DNA of 64,000 bases from positions 4,862,919-4,926,918 of the forward strand of contig NZ_AP024655.1 of the NCBI RefSeq assembly GCF_019977355.1, given 5' to 3'. The stretch comes from Arthrobacter sp. NicSoilB8 (GTDB lineage Bacteria; Actinomycetota; Actinomycetes; Actinomycetales; Micrococcaceae). Below the pieces are notes generated by a model. The model was not told the DNA's origin, ran no database searches, and was given only the letters and a program-made list of their open reading frames with translations. This document shows positions 1 through 9,252 of the stretch, piece after piece (the first letter of the stretch is position 1; every line of letters starts with the position of its first letter). A program made the position numbers and the translations under genes.

Positions 1-140
1 TTACCGGCTCTGCGCCGTGGAGGGCTTTCCGCATTCGCCAGAACGGCCGCATGTCCGCCTCTCGGCGTCGGCTCGCCGGCAAGGCGGATTACTGGCGCTG
101 GTCCTTGCGGTGGCGCCGCTGGAGGCGATTTGGCGTATGA
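1..140 (+). CDS. C-terminal fragment of an upstream exopolysaccharide-locus protein
   Basis: An open frame runs in from the left window edge (first full codon at 3) and ends with TGA at 138-140. This overlaps the ATG of the flippase at 137 in an ATGA arrangement, which is the usual sign of translational coupling. The 45 visible residues are basic and Trp/Arg rich near the end (KADYWRWSLRWRRWRR), as seen at the C-terminus of some membrane-associated glycosyltransferases. The function cannot be assigned from this fragment. Its main value is that it supports the start chosen for the next gene and shows the operon begins outside the window. Confidence 0.5.
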   Translation, partial: TGSAPWRAFRIRQNGRMSASRRRLAGKADYWRWSLRWRRWRRFGV

Positions 141-1627
141 CGGCGACCGCATCCCCCGGACTCAGGCAGCGCATCGGTCACGGACTCGCCTGGAGCAGCA
201 TCAACAGCCTCGTCCTGCGTCTGAGCGGATTCGCTGTGGGCATCGTTCTTGCCTGGCTCCTAGCGCCGGCTCAGTTCGGGGTTTTCGCCGTGGCCCTGAG
301 CGTTCAGGCAGTGTTGATATCGCTGGCTGATCTCGGAATGAGCGCTGACCTCGTACGCTCAGAGGACCCGGCCAGGAAGGCGCCTACCGTCGCCACACTG
401 GCCGCCGTCTCCGGAACCATACTGACGGTGACGATGGCGGCGTCGGCCCAAGGGCTGGCGGATCTGCTGGGCAGCCACGACGCCGGACCTGTCATCGCAG
501 TCATGTCCCTGTCCCTGCTGTTCGCCAGCCTCGGCGTCGTGCCGTACGCGGCCCTGCAGCGGCTTTTCGCACAGAAGAAGCTTTTCGGCATTTCATGCGT
601 TGAATTCGTTGTCGGGACCTCGCTGACTATCGCACTGGTGCTTGCCGGTTGGGGGGTTATGGGCCTGGCCGTTGCCCGGATCTCGGCGCAGGCAGTCTCG
701 GTGGTCCTCCAATTTGTCCTCTCCGGGGAGCGCCCCCGATTCGGCTTCGACCGGCAAGTGGCCCCTGGGGTCCTGGACTACGGCCTGCCTGTAGCGGGTG
801 CCAACATGTTGTCCTGGGCGCTGTTGAATGTTGACACCGTCGCCATCTCACGCCTTGCCGGTCCCGTGGCGCTCGGGTTCTATTTCCTGGCGTTTAACAT
901 CTCGAACTGGCCGATGAGCGCCCTCGGCCAGGTGGTTCGTTCCGTCTCGATTCCAGCGTTCGCCAGGTTGGCCCGGGGACGGGCGGATAAGAGCTTCGCG
1001 GCCATGCTCGGGCCGGTGTGGGCCGTCTCCCTGCTGGCCGGACTGATGTTGGCGGTTTTGGCCGGACCTGTGGTCGAACTTGTCTACGGGCCTAAATGGC
1101 TGCCCGCGTCATTGATCCTGGGCTGGCTCGGAATCTTCGGGGCACTGCGAACCCTCTTTGACCTTTCCGCTTCGTATCTCCTCGCTCGGGGCGCAGCCCG
1201 GGTCACGCTCGTCGTTCAGGTTGTCTGGATCGCCGGCCTCATCCCCGCCGTCCTGCTCGGCATCAGCCTGGCCGGAACGGCCGGAGTGGCCGCAGCTCAC
1301 CTGGCAACAGCCCTTCTTGTTGTGTGCCCGGCCTACGCCTTATCCCTGCGCCGCAGCGGTGCAGACCTGCGGGCGGTGGCCTCACGGCTCTGGCCACCCC
1401 TGGCCGCGGCCGTACCGGCAGCAGCCGCCGCCATGCTCACGATTTCCCTCCTGCCGACCCCGGTGGCCCAACTTTTCGCCGGGGGTGCAGCCGGCGCGGG
1501 CGTCTACATTCTGCTGCTGGCCCGATGGTTCAACCGACAAGTCCGGGCCGCGGCCCGCTGCGTGACAGATACCGATACACCGGACCGCGGCAAAGAAGTA
1601 TCGGAAACTCCAGGATCCACGAGCTGA
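137..1627 (+). CDS. Wzx-type polysaccharide flippase (MATE/MOP superfamily)
   Basis: Predicted polytopic membrane protein of 496 residues with about 12-14 hydrophobic segments. It begins with a short cytoplasmic stretch and the helix-breaking pattern 'HGLAWSSINSLVLRLSGF', followed by 'WLLAPAQFGVFAVALSV', typical of the polysaccharide_synt family (Wzx/TuaB-like). Family members flip undecaprenyl-linked oligosaccharide repeat units across the membrane. The same frame is open back to an ATG at 17. I chose ATG 137 because GGAGG sits at 121-125 and the start overlaps the upstream stop as ATGA. The last residues are hydrophilic. The aminotransferase gene follows after 11 bases and glycosyltransferases lie beyond it, which fits a Wzx/Wzy-dependent pathway. 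Substrate is unknown. Confidence 0.88.
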   Translation: MTATASPGLRQRIGHGLAWSSINSLVLRLSGFAVGIVLAWLLAPAQFGVFAVALSVQAVLISLADLGMSADLVRSEDPARKAPTVATLAAVSGTILTVTMAASAQGLADLLGSHDAGPVIAVMSLSLLFASLGVVPYAALQRLFAQKKLFGISCVEFVVGTSLTIALVLAGWGVMGLAVARISAQAVSVVLQFVLSGERPRFGFDRQVAPGVLDYGLPVAGANMLSWALLNVDTVAISRLAGPVALGFYFLAFNISNWPMSALGQVVRSVSIPAFARLARGRADKSFAAMLGPVWAVSLLAGLMLAVLAGPVVELVYGPKWLPASLILGWLGIFGALRTLFDLSASYLLARGAARVTLVVQVVWIAGLIPAVLLGISLAGTAGVAAAHLATALLVVCPAYALSLRRSGADLRAVASRLWPPLAAAVPAAAAAMLTISLLPTPVAQLFAGGAAGAGVYILLLARWFNRQVRAAARCVTDTDTPDRGKEVSETPGSTS

Positions 1628-1638
1628 AAAGGAACATC

Positions 1639-2754
1639 ATGACTACTCATCGCGTGCCGCTGGTCGACTTGGCCCAACAGCAGCGGCAGATCAACGACAC
1701 TATCCGTGAGGGCTTCAACCGGGTCATTGCGGAAAGCAGCTTCGTCCTCGGGCCCCAAGTCGGGGAGTTCGAAGAAGCCTGGGCACGGTACTGCGGCGCG
1801 CAGTTCGCCGTCGGCGTGGGAAACGGGACCGACGCCATCGAACTTGCCCTACGGGCGTCCGGCGTCAAGCCCGGAGATGACGTGATTGTGCCGGCCAATA
1901 CCTTTGTTGCCACCGCGGGCGCCGTCATGCGTGCGGGCGCCAATCTTGTTCTAGCGGACTGCGACAGCGATTTCCTGGTGGCTCCCGGGAGTGTCGGGGA
2001 AAGGCTGACACCGCGGACCAAAGCCGTCATAGGCGTTCATCTGTTCGGCCAGGCGGCTCCCATGGAACTGCTTCGCCTGGCAACGAACGCAGACGTGACG
2101 CTTGTTGAGGACATGGCCCAGGCCCAGGGTGCACAACGCTTCGGCGCGCGCGCGGGAACGTTGGGCGACGTCGCTGCCACGAGCTTCTATCCGGGAAAAA
2201 ACCTCGGAGCATACGGGGATGCCGGGGCCGTCATGACGAGCTCGGCAGCAATTGCCGACCAACTCCGGAAGCTTCGCAACCACGGCGGAATCACCCGCTA
2301 TGAACATGGCGACATCGGATTCAACTCGCGGATGGACACCCTTCAGGCGGTGGTTCTGTCTGCCAAGCTCGCACTCCTGGATCAATGGAACCAAGAGCGG
2401 GCGGAGGCCGCGGAGCTGTACGCCACGCTTCTGGAAGGTCTCGACGACGTCGTTCTGCCCGCCACCGCGCCCGGCAACGAACACGTGTTCCACCTGTACG
2501 TCGTCCGCGTCCCCGGGCGCGACCGCGACCGTATTGTCGCCAGGCTGAACGCAAGCGGCGTTGGAGCCGGTGTCCACTATCCCCTGCCCATCCACCTGCT
2601 GCCAGCCTACGAGTTCCTTGGCCACCGCCGGGGATCCTTTCCCGAGGCAGAAAAACACTCACAGCAAATACTGTCCCTTCCCCTCTACCCGGGAATCACA
2701 ACGGCCCAGCAGGAATTCGTCGCGGAGCAACTGCGTGCGTCTTTGGAGAAGTGA
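1639..2754 (+). CDS. DegT/DnrJ/EryC1-family PLP-dependent sugar aminotransferase
   Basis: 371-residue protein of the DegT/DnrJ/EryC1/StrS family, which transfers an amino group to a keto-deoxy nucleotide sugar to give amino sugars for surface polysaccharides. The start 'MTTHRVPLVDLAQQQRQI' matches the family N-terminus. 'NGTDAIELALRA' is the cofactor-phosphate region, 'LVEDMAQAQGA' carries the Asp/Gln that contact the pyridine ring, and the Schiff-base lysine is in 'SFYPGKNLGAYGDAG'. ATG 1639 was chosen over upstream in-frame starts because AAAAGGA lies just upstream and the upstream extension overlaps the flippase. The N-terminal segment resembles FdtB/QdtB-type 3-amino-sugar transaminases, but the exact sugar cannot be told from sequence. 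The gene shows that the polymer probably contains an amino-deoxy sugar. Confidence 0.9.
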   Translation: MTTHRVPLVDLAQQQRQINDTIREGFNRVIAESSFVLGPQVGEFEEAWARYCGAQFAVGVGNGTDAIELALRASGVKPGDDVIVPANTFVATAGAVMRAGANLVLADCDSDFLVAPGSVGERLTPRTKAVIGVHLFGQAAPMELLRLATNADVTLVEDMAQAQGAQRFGARAGTLGDVAATSFYPGKNLGAYGDAGAVMTSSAAIADQLRKLRNHGGITRYEHGDIGFNSRMDTLQAVVLSAKLALLDQWNQERAEAAELYATLLEGLDDVVLPATAPGNEHVFHLYVVRVPGRDRDRIVARLNASGVGAGVHYPLPIHLLPAYEFLGHRRGSFPEAEKHSQQILSLPLYPGITTAQQEFVAEQLRASLEK

Positions 2755-2759
2755 GAAAA

Positions 2760-3860
2760 ATGGAGAATACGGTACAAAGCCTTGATCGACGGATCCGGGT
2801 CAAGCCCCGGACCGCACAGGCACACACGGCCACGGTGACGGTCGTGATTCCCTGTTACAACTACGCGAACTTCCTTCCCTACGCCGTCCACAGCTGCCTT
2901 TCCCAAGAAGAGGTTGAGGTCGACGTAATCATCGTCGACGACGCCTCCACGGACGCCAGCCTGTCCGTGGCCAAAGATCTCGCCGCAACGCACCCGAATG
3001 TCGCCGTGCTGGCGCACGAGCGAAACAGGGGGATGGTGTCTACGTTTAACGACGGAGCAAGAATAGCTTCCGGAGAGTTCCTGGTGCGGCTCGACGCGGA
3101 CGACCTGCTAACTCCCGGGTCCCTTGCCCGAGCAACGCAGCTCGCCCGGGCATACCCCTCCGTTGGACTCGTCTACGGTCACCCGATTCACTTTGCCACC
3201 GAGAGCCTGCCGGAGCCCCGACGCCAGGCGTCGGCGTGGACTATCTGGCCGGGGTACGACTGGCTGAGGGGACGGTGCCGCTCCGCGCAGAACGTCATCA
3301 CCTCACCGGAGGTGCTGATGCGCCGGTCCGTCCTTGAACACATCGGGTACCAGGCACCACTCCGGCATACACCCGACATGGAGCTGTGGCTGCGTATTGC
3401 CGCATTCGCGGACATCGCCTATATCCACGGCGCTGACCAAGCCTGGCATCGGGATCACCCGAACAGCATGTCGGCGACGGAAGTGGACGGCAGCCTGGAT
3501 CTTGGCGAGCGGTATGAAGTCTTCGAAACACTCTTCGGCGGCCTAGCCGGGGAAATACCCGGGGCCGATGAGCTTTTCCAGGATGCCCGGGCGGCGCTGG
3601 TCAACGAGGCACTTTACACGGCTGGATTGGAACTCGATCGAGGCCTGCCTGATCCGGAGCTTTTCACGGCCTACCGAGCGTTCGCGAAGGATGTTGACCC
3701 CGGAATCGAGGGGTCGGCCGCGTGGGAGACACTGTCCCGAAGGGTCAACAGCCCCGCTCCGGGCGCCACCGCCGGAGTTCTGCCGTTCCTGCGCCGTGTC
3801 AAGGGCCGCATCCGCACCAACGTGAATTGGCGCAAATGGCACAGAAATGGGGTGTTCTAA
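2760..3860 (+). CDS. Family 2 glycosyltransferase
   Basis: 366-residue GT-A fold enzyme of family GT2, which adds a sugar from a nucleotide donor to a lipid-linked acceptor at the cytoplasmic membrane face. Residues about 25-130 hold the core: 'VTVVIPCYNYANFLPYAVHS' for nucleotide binding, 'VDVIIVDDASTD' with the paired acidic residues, and 'LVRLDADDLLTPGSL' with the D-x-D metal-binding motif. No membrane helix is evident. The ATG at 2760 lies 5 bases after the aminotransferase stop with GAGAAG just upstream. The stop is overlapped by the next gene. It is part of the forward exopolysaccharide operon; donor and acceptor are unknown. Confidence 0.9.
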   Translation: MENTVQSLDRRIRVKPRTAQAHTATVTVVIPCYNYANFLPYAVHSCLSQEEVEVDVIIVDDASTDASLSVAKDLAATHPNVAVLAHERNRGMVSTFNDGARIASGEFLVRLDADDLLTPGSLARATQLARAYPSVGLVYGHPIHFATESLPEPRRQASAWTIWPGYDWLRGRCRSAQNVITSPEVLMRRSVLEHIGYQAPLRHTPDMELWLRIAAFADIAYIHGADQAWHRDHPNSMSATEVDGSLDLGERYEVFETLFGGLAGEIPGADELFQDARAALVNEALYTAGLELDRGLPDPELFTAYRAFAKDVDPGIEGSAAWETLSRRVNSPAPGATAGVLPFLRRVKGRIRTNVNWRKWHRNGVF

Positions 3861-5127
3861 CGTGCAGCAGCAATGGAGGTCGATACAACGCTTGAGTGCC
3901 CGGTTGCGAACCAACGGTGCGAGAGACGTCGCCCAGCGGCTTGCCAAACGCACGGCCAGGAAGATCTCGACCACCTTTCGGACCTCAGAGCTGGATTTCC
4001 CGCTGCTGTATGGCGATATCGCCGACTCGACAGGCCTGCAGCTCCCAGCACCACCACCCCGTCCGTCTAGCGAGCCCCTCCGGATTGCCTGGATATGCAC
4101 CCCTCCCGGGCCCGGGAGCGGAGGTCATACGACGCTCTTCCGCATGGTGCAGGAGCTGGAACGGCGCGGCCACGCCTGCACCCTGTTGCTCTACAACCGC
4201 CACGGCGCCGAACTGGCGCACCACACTGCCGTGATTCGCCGGCACTGGCCGTGGCTTCGGGCAGACATTCGCTACGTACCTGCCGAAATCGAGGGGTATG
4301 ACGCGAGCGTGGCCAGCTCCTGGGAGACAGCCCATGTACTAGCCACGAGGGGGACGGCCGCGCAGCACAGGTTCTACTTCGTGCAAGACTTCGAGCCCTA
4401 CTTCTACCCGCGCGGGAGTCTCTATGCGTTGGCCGAGGACACCTACAGGTTCGGTTTTCGGCACATCGCCGTCGGACACATGGTCCAGCACCTGATCGAC
4501 GACGAATCAGGGGCGGCAGCCGTCGTCGCCCCCTTTGGTTGCGACACGGGAGTGTATCGCCTCGAGAATACCGGCGCCCGCACGGGAGTCGTGTTCTTTG
4601 CGCGCCCTGACGTGGACCGCCGGGGATTCCTGCTGGCCAAGTTGGCGCTGGAGGAATTTCACGCCAGGCACCCCGAGCAGTTGATCACGAGCTATGGGGA
4701 CCGCCCGGAAAGTTGGGACATCCCCCATGTCCATGCCGGGAAGCTCTCGCCGTCCGATCTCAATAGGCTCTACAATCAGTCCGCTGCCGGACTGGCCCTC
4801 TCCTTCACCAACGTTTCCCTTGTTCCGGAGGAAATGCTCGCGGCCGGTATGACGCCCGTGGTCAATGATTCTCCTCTGGCCCGGATGGGCCTGAGCAATT
4901 CCCACGTGAGCTGGGCCAACCCGACACCGGCCGGGCTCGCTGCCGCCCTGTGCAGCGCAGTGGAAGAGCCTCCGTCGGCGGACCGGCTGGCGATGATCGC
5001 GGCGAGTGTGCGTCCCGGGTGGGAACCAGCACAGCGCGTTGTCGCGGACGAACTCGAACGCGCCTGCTACGGATACGCCCTGTCGCATTCAAAACCAGTA
5101 GGAGCAGGTGAACATCTTGAACAGTGA
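3847..5127 (+). CDS. WsaF-like (rhamnosyl)transferase, GT4-type
   Basis: 426-residue glycosyltransferase resembling the rhamnosyltransferase WsaF family. Diagnostic stretches are 'CTPPGPGSGGHTTLFRMVQ', a glycine-rich loop, then 'YFVQDFEPYFYPRG' and 'VFFARPDVDRRGF' in the C-terminal nucleotide-binding half. An acidic pair is present in 'SLVPEEMLAAG', comparable to the GT4 E-x7-E region. WsaF itself builds the rhamnan of an S-layer glycoprotein glycan, so a rhamnose-containing product is plausible but inferred. The frame overlaps the upstream stop by 14 bases. A GTG at 3862 is an alternative start. The downstream gene overlaps its 3' end. Confidence 0.82.
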   Translation: MGCSNVQQQWRSIQRLSARLRTNGARDVAQRLAKRTARKISTTFRTSELDFPLLYGDIADSTGLQLPAPPPRPSSEPLRIAWICTPPGPGSGGHTTLFRMVQELERRGHACTLLLYNRHGAELAHHTAVIRRHWPWLRADIRYVPAEIEGYDASVASSWETAHVLATRGTAAQHRFYFVQDFEPYFYPRGSLYALAEDTYRFGFRHIAVGHMVQHLIDDESGAAAVVAPFGCDTGVYRLENTGARTGVVFFARPDVDRRGFLLAKLALEEFHARHPEQLITSYGDRPESWDIPHVHAGKLSPSDLNRLYNQSAAGLALSFTNVSLVPEEMLAAGMTPVVNDSPLARMGLSNSHVSWANPTPAGLAAALCSAVEEPPSADRLAMIAASVRPGWEPAQRVVADELERACYGYALSHSKPVGAGEHLEQ

Positions 5128-5977
5128 CGTCACTGCAGCGCCCAAAATAGCCGGCGGCGACGCGTCGCACTTCGTTCTGACGCGCTTCAACGTGCGCTCT
5201 TTCTACCATGCTTCTGAACCGACTGACGAGTGGCTCCGGGAGCGCTTGCGGCTGTTCCGTCAGTATTGTTTGCCCGCGATGGCCGATCAGTCGTCCTCAC
5301 AATTTTTGTGGCTGGTCTTCGTCGATGATCAAAGCCCGCAGTGGTTCCGCCAGGAAATCGAAAAGGATGCCCGGGGAACATTCGAAACAGTCTATGTCTC
5401 CGGTGCATTTACAGCGGAGACAGTTTCTGAGGCTGTAGCAGATCGAACGGATGCCCCCTACATCCTGACGACCAGGGTGGACAACGACGACGCCGTCGCG
5501 CGGGACTTTGTCCAAACGATACAGGGCTGCTTTCAGCGTCAGGACTTCGAATTCATCAACCTCGTAAACGGCGCCCAATATGCCGAAGGGAGGGCTTATT
5601 TGCGTCCCTACACCAAGAATCCCTTCCTGTCCCTCATCGAAGCGGCAGGAACGGCCGCGCCGGAGACAGTGTTCGTCGAACATCATTACCGTGTCGACGA
5701 ACGCGGCCCAGTACGAAATATCCGGACTGCACATCCCATGTGGCTCCAGGTCATCCACGGCGGGAATGTCCTCAATGAAATTGTCGGACTCAGGGTCCCG
5801 GGGCATCGCATTGCCCGGTTCTTCAACTGCGGCCTCGACTTCAACGACAGTTTCGTCGACTTGTTCGCAGAGACTTCCAAGGGCACGGCCCGGATTCTTT
5901 GGCGCTTTGCGCGAAAGCCGGCTCGGGTCACCGAGCTTTGGCGGGCGACCTTCGCCAAGAGAATCAGCCGGAGCTGA
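5108..5977 (+). CDS. Putative rhamnosyltransferase (Rhamno_transf family)
   Basis: 289-residue protein of the putative rhamnosyl transferase family (Rhamno_transf). Seen directly: 'HFVLTRFNVRSF' at the start, 'WLRERLRLFRQYCLP', 'RVDNDDAVARDFV' (an acidic D-x-D-D motif likely binding metal/nucleotide) and 'MWLQVIHGGNVLNEIV'. The same motifs recur in the reverse-strand gene at 10015-10950, so the locus carries two paralogues. The start is GTG 5108, overlapping the previous gene by 20 bases. TTG 5117 with AGGTG just upstream is an equally good start. The presence of a WsaF-like gene next door supports, but does not prove, a rhamnose-rich polymer. Confidence 0.82.
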   Translation: MNILNSDVTAAPKIAGGDASHFVLTRFNVRSFYHASEPTDEWLRERLRLFRQYCLPAMADQSSSQFLWLVFVDDQSPQWFRQEIEKDARGTFETVYVSGAFTAETVSEAVADRTDAPYILTTRVDNDDAVARDFVQTIQGCFQRQDFEFINLVNGAQYAEGRAYLRPYTKNPFLSLIEAAGTAAPETVFVEHHYRVDERGPVRNIRTAHPMWLQVIHGGNVLNEIVGLRVPGHRIARFFNCGLDFNDSFVDLFAETSKGTARILWRFARKPARVTELWRATFAKRISRS

Positions 5978-6022
5978 CCGTTGCAGCGTGTTAAGGTGTC
6001 GGGCTCCTGCCAAGAGGCGGCG

Positions 6023-7192
6023 ATGGCCGCCAGGCCCCGCTGCATTGTGCACTGCTCGATGCCCTACAACGGTCGCGGCTGGGCCGAGACCTGCGCCTTG
6101 ATGGTCAGCCGGTTCCCCGGACAGGGACTCGCGCCCACGGTGGTGCTGCCGCGCGCAACCCGGTCAATGGCTCCGGGGGTACACGTGGTGGAAAGCATCC
6201 TATACCCGGCGTCACGTCTGCCGTGGCGGCTGATCGAACCGATGAGCGATGCCGCCCTCGACCGCGCTTACCGCCGGGAATTGCGGCGGGCCGACCCGGC
6301 GGCAACAGTCGTCTACGCGTGGCCCGGGATCTCGATCGAGCACGTGGCGGCCGCCAAGGAACGCGGGTTCCTCGTGGTGCGGCAGATGATCAACTCGGGC
6401 CAGGCCATGGCCAAGCGCCTCCTTGACGGCGCCTACGTCGTGCGCGGGCTCGAGCCACGGCACGGCATCTCCGAGCAGGCCGTGGCTCTCGAGAAGACCG
6501 AGCTCGCGATGTATGACCACGTACTTGCGCCGAATGCCCTCACGGCCGAGTCGCTCCTCGAGGTCGGGATCCCCGCGGACCGCATCGTGCCGACGAGCTT
6601 CGGCTGGTCGCCCAAGCGCTTCGGGCGGGTGGGCGGCGCCCGCCGCGTCCACGACTCGCGGCCGCTCAGGTTCCTTTTCGTCGGGCGAGCCGGGCTACGA
6701 AAGGGGATCCCCGAACTGCTGGAAGCCTGGGAACTCGCCGGGGAGCCTGGCGAGCTGTTCGTCGTCGGCGACGCCGAACCTTCCGTGCATGATCTACTGA
6801 ACGCCGCCGTCTGCCGGGGGTCGGTAGTGCACGTCCCCTTCACGGACAATGTTGGGTCCTTCTACGCGACGAGCGACGTGTTCGTCATGCCGAGCCACGA
6901 GGAGGGCGGACCGCAGGTCACGCTCGAAGCCGGCGGATTCGGGCTGGCTGCGGTGGTGACGCCGATGGGGGAGGCCCGTCTCATCGAGCACGAACGCAAC
7001 GGCCTCGTCGTCCCGGCTGGCGATGCCGCCAGCTTGGCTGCGGCCCTGCGCCGGCTGGCCGACGACGGACCGCTGCGGCAAACCCTCGGTCGACAGGTCG
7101 CGGTGGACGCCATGGCCTTTACGTATGACCGGGTAAGTGCACGACACGCAGACCTGCTTGTCGGCTTACTACGGGCCCGCAACGGCGGGTAG
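6023..7192 (+). CDS. Family 4 glycosyltransferase
   Basis: GT-B fold glycosyltransferase of about 389 residues. The N-terminal domain has 'HCSMPYNGRGWAETCALMV'. The C-terminal Glycos_transf_1 domain has 'LRFLFVGRAGLRKGIPELLEA' and 'VMPSHEEGGPQVTLEAGGFG', which carries the E-x7-E motif of GT4 retaining enzymes. The frame is open to TTG 5981. I prefer ATG 6023 because GAGG lies 5 bases upstream and the preceding 14 residues look non-conserved. It is the last gene of the forward operon and converges on the reverse operon, with 91 bases between them. Sugar specificity is unknown. Confidence 0.87.
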   Translation: MAARPRCIVHCSMPYNGRGWAETCALMVSRFPGQGLAPTVVLPRATRSMAPGVHVVESILYPASRLPWRLIEPMSDAALDRAYRRELRRADPAATVVYAWPGISIEHVAAAKERGFLVVRQMINSGQAMAKRLLDGAYVVRGLEPRHGISEQAVALEKTELAMYDHVLAPNALTAESLLEVGIPADRIVPTSFGWSPKRFGRVGGARRVHDSRPLRFLFVGRAGLRKGIPELLEAWELAGEPGELFVVGDAEPSVHDLLNAAVCRGSVVHVPFTDNVGSFYATSDVFVMPSHEEGGPQVTLEAGGFGLAAVVTPMGEARLIEHERNGLVVPAGDAASLAAALRRLADDGPLRQTLGRQVAVDAMAFTYDRVSARHADLLVGLLRARNGG

Positions 7193-7283
7193 CCCTTCAC
7201 GAAGACCAATCGGTCATTCGGGGATTACCCCGACAACGTGATTGCGGGCTTGGTGGGCATAGCCCCGGTGGGGGCGTCGGAGA

Positions 7284-8588
7284 CTACGGCGCCGACCGCA
7301 CCATTGACGCTGATACCCCGAACATCATAAACAGCAGCCCTGCGGACATGGGGAAGCCCAGCCCATCGAAGAATGCGAACGATAGGGCAGTGGCCGCCAC
7401 GGAGGCCGAGACCGCCGCACCCAACTGGCCCATGCCGGCGTCGGCGGATCGGCCTGTCGCCTTCCACGGAATGATGATTGACATCACCACAAGAACCAGG
7501 AATGCGGCAAGGCCCAGCACACCGACCTCGATCAACAAACCCAAAAACTGATTATCAAGAATCAAATATTGCGGTAGGAAAGTGCTGAATCCGCGGCCCA
7601 AAAACGGACTCCGCTGAGCTATTTCAAAAGCCGCGGCATAAGAATTCGTTCTTGATGCTGTGCTCGAATCATCTGCCACGCCAAGGAACATTCCTTTCAG
7701 CGTTCCCGCCATCCCGGGGACAGCCGAATACATGATGCCCCCCAACCCGACTGCCGCAAAAACGGCATACAAGCGGACCTTGGGTGACCAACGAGGTGAA
7801 AGAACCAGAATTCCGGCGAGAACGCCAATGAGTGCTGAACGGGAAACCGACAGCATGGAGGCAAACGTGATCACCATTGCCGGAACCCAGCGAATGAACA
7901 CGGCGCGATTGGTGTCGGTCATGGCCAAAGAGATCGCAATCGGCAGTGTCATGCATAGCACCACCCCGTATTCCAGCGGGTGAGCCGCCATCCCTTGGGG
8001 CCGGATGAACCCTCCTCGGCCCTCCACGCCGGAAAGGGAGGAATCCACGGCGAACCCAGGCAATGAGATCCAGTCAATTAGCGATTGTCCCGTCCAGAAC
8101 TGGGCTAGTCCCAACGACGCCATCAGGGTGCCCGCAAGCACGATGCGCCGGAGGAAAGTTTGCAGGCGTTCCCGCGTCCGAATTCCATCGGCGGCAATGA
8201 GCGCGATGCCGACCCATCCCGCCAGACGCAGCATCCCGCTGTCGGCCGGACTCGATTCCGCACCCGGCAGACCGCGGAAGTTTGCATAGGCATAGCTGGC
8301 CAGAACACAGCCGACGAACACCAGCAAGGCCGTCCGGATGACTCGGGCACCTCCTTTATAAGGAACGACCACCCCCACTCTGTTCCAGATCCACCAGAGA
8401 AGGCCCACGAGGCCCCAGAGCGTGGAGGGCCTGCCGGCCGAGCCCAATACTGGAATCGTCAGATAAGAAGGGAGGGCGCAAACAAGCACGAGATAAACCG
8501 TCAGAAACGATGTAGCGTCCCAGCCGGGACGCTCTACCGGGTAAATCTCAGGCTGTGGTCGCGGACTGCGCCGCAGTTTCAGTGGCAC
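7284..8588 (-). CDS. O-antigen ligase / Wzy-like polymerase membrane protein
   Basis: 434-residue polytopic membrane protein with about 10-12 hydrophobic helices. A Wzy_C (O-antigen ligase) type region lies around residues 190-350, with 'GGFIRPQGMAAHPLEYG', 'SVSRSALIGVLAGI' and the periplasmic-loop style 'SRTNSYAAAFEIAQRSPFLGRGFSTFLP'. The Arg and His in that loop fit proteins that polymerise or ligate undecaprenyl-linked units on the outer membrane face. It starts with GTG inside the 3' end of the preceding Wzz-like gene (41-base overlap) and ends the reverse operon. Together with the flippase and chain-length proteins it completes a Wzx/Wzy system. Polymerase versus ligase cannot be separated by sequence alone. 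Confidence 0.85.
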   Translation of the reverse strand: MPLKLRRSPRPQPEIYPVERPGWDATSFLTVYLVLVCALPSYLTIPVLGSAGRPSTLWGLVGLLWWIWNRVGVVVPYKGGARVIRTALLVFVGCVLASYAYANFRGLPGAESSPADSGMLRLAGWVGIALIAADGIRTRERLQTFLRRIVLAGTLMASLGLAQFWTGQSLIDWISLPGFAVDSSLSGVEGRGGFIRPQGMAAHPLEYGVVLCMTLPIAISLAMTDTNRAVFIRWVPAMVITFASMLSVSRSALIGVLAGILVLSPRWSPKVRLYAVFAAVGLGGIMYSAVPGMAGTLKGMFLGVADDSSTASRTNSYAAAFEIAQRSPFLGRGFSTFLPQYLILDNQFLGLLIEVGVLGLAAFLVLVVMSIIIPWKATGRSADAGMGQLGAAVSASVAATALSFAFFDGLGFPMSAGLLFMMFGVSASMVRSAP

Positions 8589-9252
8589 GGTGCCTCGTCC
8601 TTTCCGAGCGGCGACGTGATCGCGCCCATCTGTCAGAGAGGGCCGCCGCAGAGGCAGTGAGACTCAGGCCCAATACCCAGACGGCCGCGCTGGCTTTGGC
8701 TTCGCTCGTCCGGGTTCGGGAATAGGCGAAGACCTCCGGCCGCAACGGCACGGTCTCCACACCGATCCTTACGTTCTTCCCGACCCCGCTTTCATCTTGA
8801 ATGGAAGTCGAAGCCGCCGAAATGTCGCCAGCCACCTCGTACAAGGCAGAAGACACGCGTTCGGGGCTGGAATCGACCGCCTGGATCCGGATGACGGGCG
8901 CATTGAAAATTCTCTCCCACTGTCCACCGGCATCAGCCATCGTGACGGAAACCCCTTCCCGGACACCGAGTCCGTACAGCTCGGCCGTTGGCGAGGATAG
9001 CTTCACGGAGGGTCGTACGGCGTTGACCCTTACTGCCACTACGCTGGTGAAATTTATCAGGGGTTGCGCAAACGTATCGTCAGTCCTCGACGACGCCACC
9101 CCGCCTGGCACGACAAAAACCACATCCATCTGCGCCGCATAGACGCGAGGAGTGAGCATGAGCGCTGTACAGACGAGCCATGTGCAGGCGACCCCTGCCA
9201 CAACGACGTACCAGCGTCGTAGCAGCAGGGAGAGCAGCTGCGCCATGGTCAT
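8548..9252 (-). CDS. Wzz-like chain-length determinant / membrane protein (second copy)
   Basis: 234-residue protein with an N-terminal hydrophobic helix (about residues 12-35, after 'LLSLLLRRWYVVVAGVA'), an extracytoplasmic middle and a second helix around residues 185-205, followed by a short Arg-rich tail. This two-helix layout matches polysaccharide co-polymerase (Wzz-like) proteins. There is no C-terminal kinase domain and no Walker motif. The start overlaps the upstream Wzz-like gene by four bases (ATGA). 'RRWYVV' is shared with the upstream paralogue, pointing to duplication. It presumably helps control chain length or export of the polymer. The middle is too divergent for a firm family call. 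Confidence 0.7.
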   Translation of the reverse strand: MTMAQLLSLLLRRWYVVVAGVACTWLVCTALMLTPRVYAAQMDVVFVVPGGVASSRTDDTFAQPLINFTSVVAVRVNAVRPSVKLSSPTAELYGLGVREGVSVTMADAGGQWERIFNAPVIRIQAVDSSPERVSSALYEVAGDISAASTSIQDESGVGKNVRIGVETVPLRPEVFAYSRTRTSEAKASAAVWVLGLSLTASAAALSDRWARSRRRSERTRHRATETAAQSATTA